Below are positions 18,879 to 18,953 of a stretch of DNA of 18,953 nucleotides, piece after piece (position 1 is the stretch's first letter; the number at the start of each line of letters is the position of its first letter). The DNA is from Gammaproteobacteria bacterium. Lineage in GTDB: Bacteria > Pseudomonadota > Gammaproteobacteria > GCF-002020875. The notes under the pieces are model-generated. The model was not told the DNA's origin. It was given only the letters and a program-made list of their open reading frames with translations, and did no database searches. The stretch covers positions 1 through 18,953 of the forward strand of contig JABHIC010000071.1 in NCBI GenBank assembly GCA_018671205.1. The letters run 5' to 3'. The translations under genes and the position numbers were made by a program.

Positions 18879-18953
18879 ATGAATATTAAGCATGTATTTG
18901 GCGCAACGATGGTTTCATTGCTGTTGTCGGGGTGTGGTGGGGAAGAGATAGCT
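18879..18953 (+). CDS. Lipoprotein, 5' end only
   Basis: Twenty-five codons are visible before the window ends. They encode a lysine-containing start, a hydrophobic stretch and the lipobox LLSGC with the lipidated Cys at position 19, then GGEEIA. GGGAG lies 9 nt before the ATG. The family cannot be named from this fragment. It takes the place where gspK would be expected. The upstream gap (18781-18878) is AT-rich, with no confident promoter or terminator. Confidence 0.7.
   Translation, partial: MNIKHVFGATMVSLLLSGCGGEEIA

Overview
The window looks like a chromosomal segment of a Gram-negative gammaproteobacterium. The support is type II secretion (T2SS) pseudopilin genes, Sec signal peptides and lipoboxes, an outer-membrane barrel protein, and periplasmic cytochrome c and TlpA-type proteins. 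I cannot place the genus. There are 12 protein genes, the last cut by the window edge. No tRNA, rRNA, CRISPR array, transposase or integrase was seen.

Layout: (1) 143-4439, plus strand: a 1241-residue multidomain subtilisin-like protease, then 4 nt later a gspH pseudopilin gene with a run of ten G inside it. (2) 4504-8529, plus: a 1341-residue secreted multidomain protein with calcium-binding-type repeats and carboxypeptidase-regulatory-like modules. (3) 8530-8745: an intergenic stretch with a foldable element and a promoter. (4) 8746-10551, plus: a secreted protein with a cytochrome c domain in the middle and another at the C-terminus, and a long Asp/Asn repeat linker. (5) 13424-10545, minus: a TlpA-like thioredoxin, DUF4266 lipoprotein, DUF3570 outer-membrane protein and ApbE flavin transferase operon, converging on the cytochrome gene. 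(6) 17603-13594, minus: a 945-residue secreted protein with PKD and Ig-like domains plus a glycine-rich secreted protein. (7) 17766-18780, plus: gspI and gspJ, followed by the start of a lipoprotein gene.

Two signals tie the window together. First, four otherwise unrelated secreted proteins (genes at 143, 4504, 8746 and 17603) share a tandem module of about 70-85 residues built on 'GWNL', 'W-x-HYD' and 'G-x-WV' signatures. They lie among the pseudopilin genes, which suggests, without proof, a T2SS with its own family of tagged exoproteins. Second, direct repeats of CTTAA[G/T] with an 11-bp period lie upstream of the 4504 gene, the 8746 cytochrome gene and the tlpA-DUF4266-DUF3570-apbE operon. 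This matches the PmrA/BasR-type response-regulator box, so these envelope and redox genes may form one regulon.
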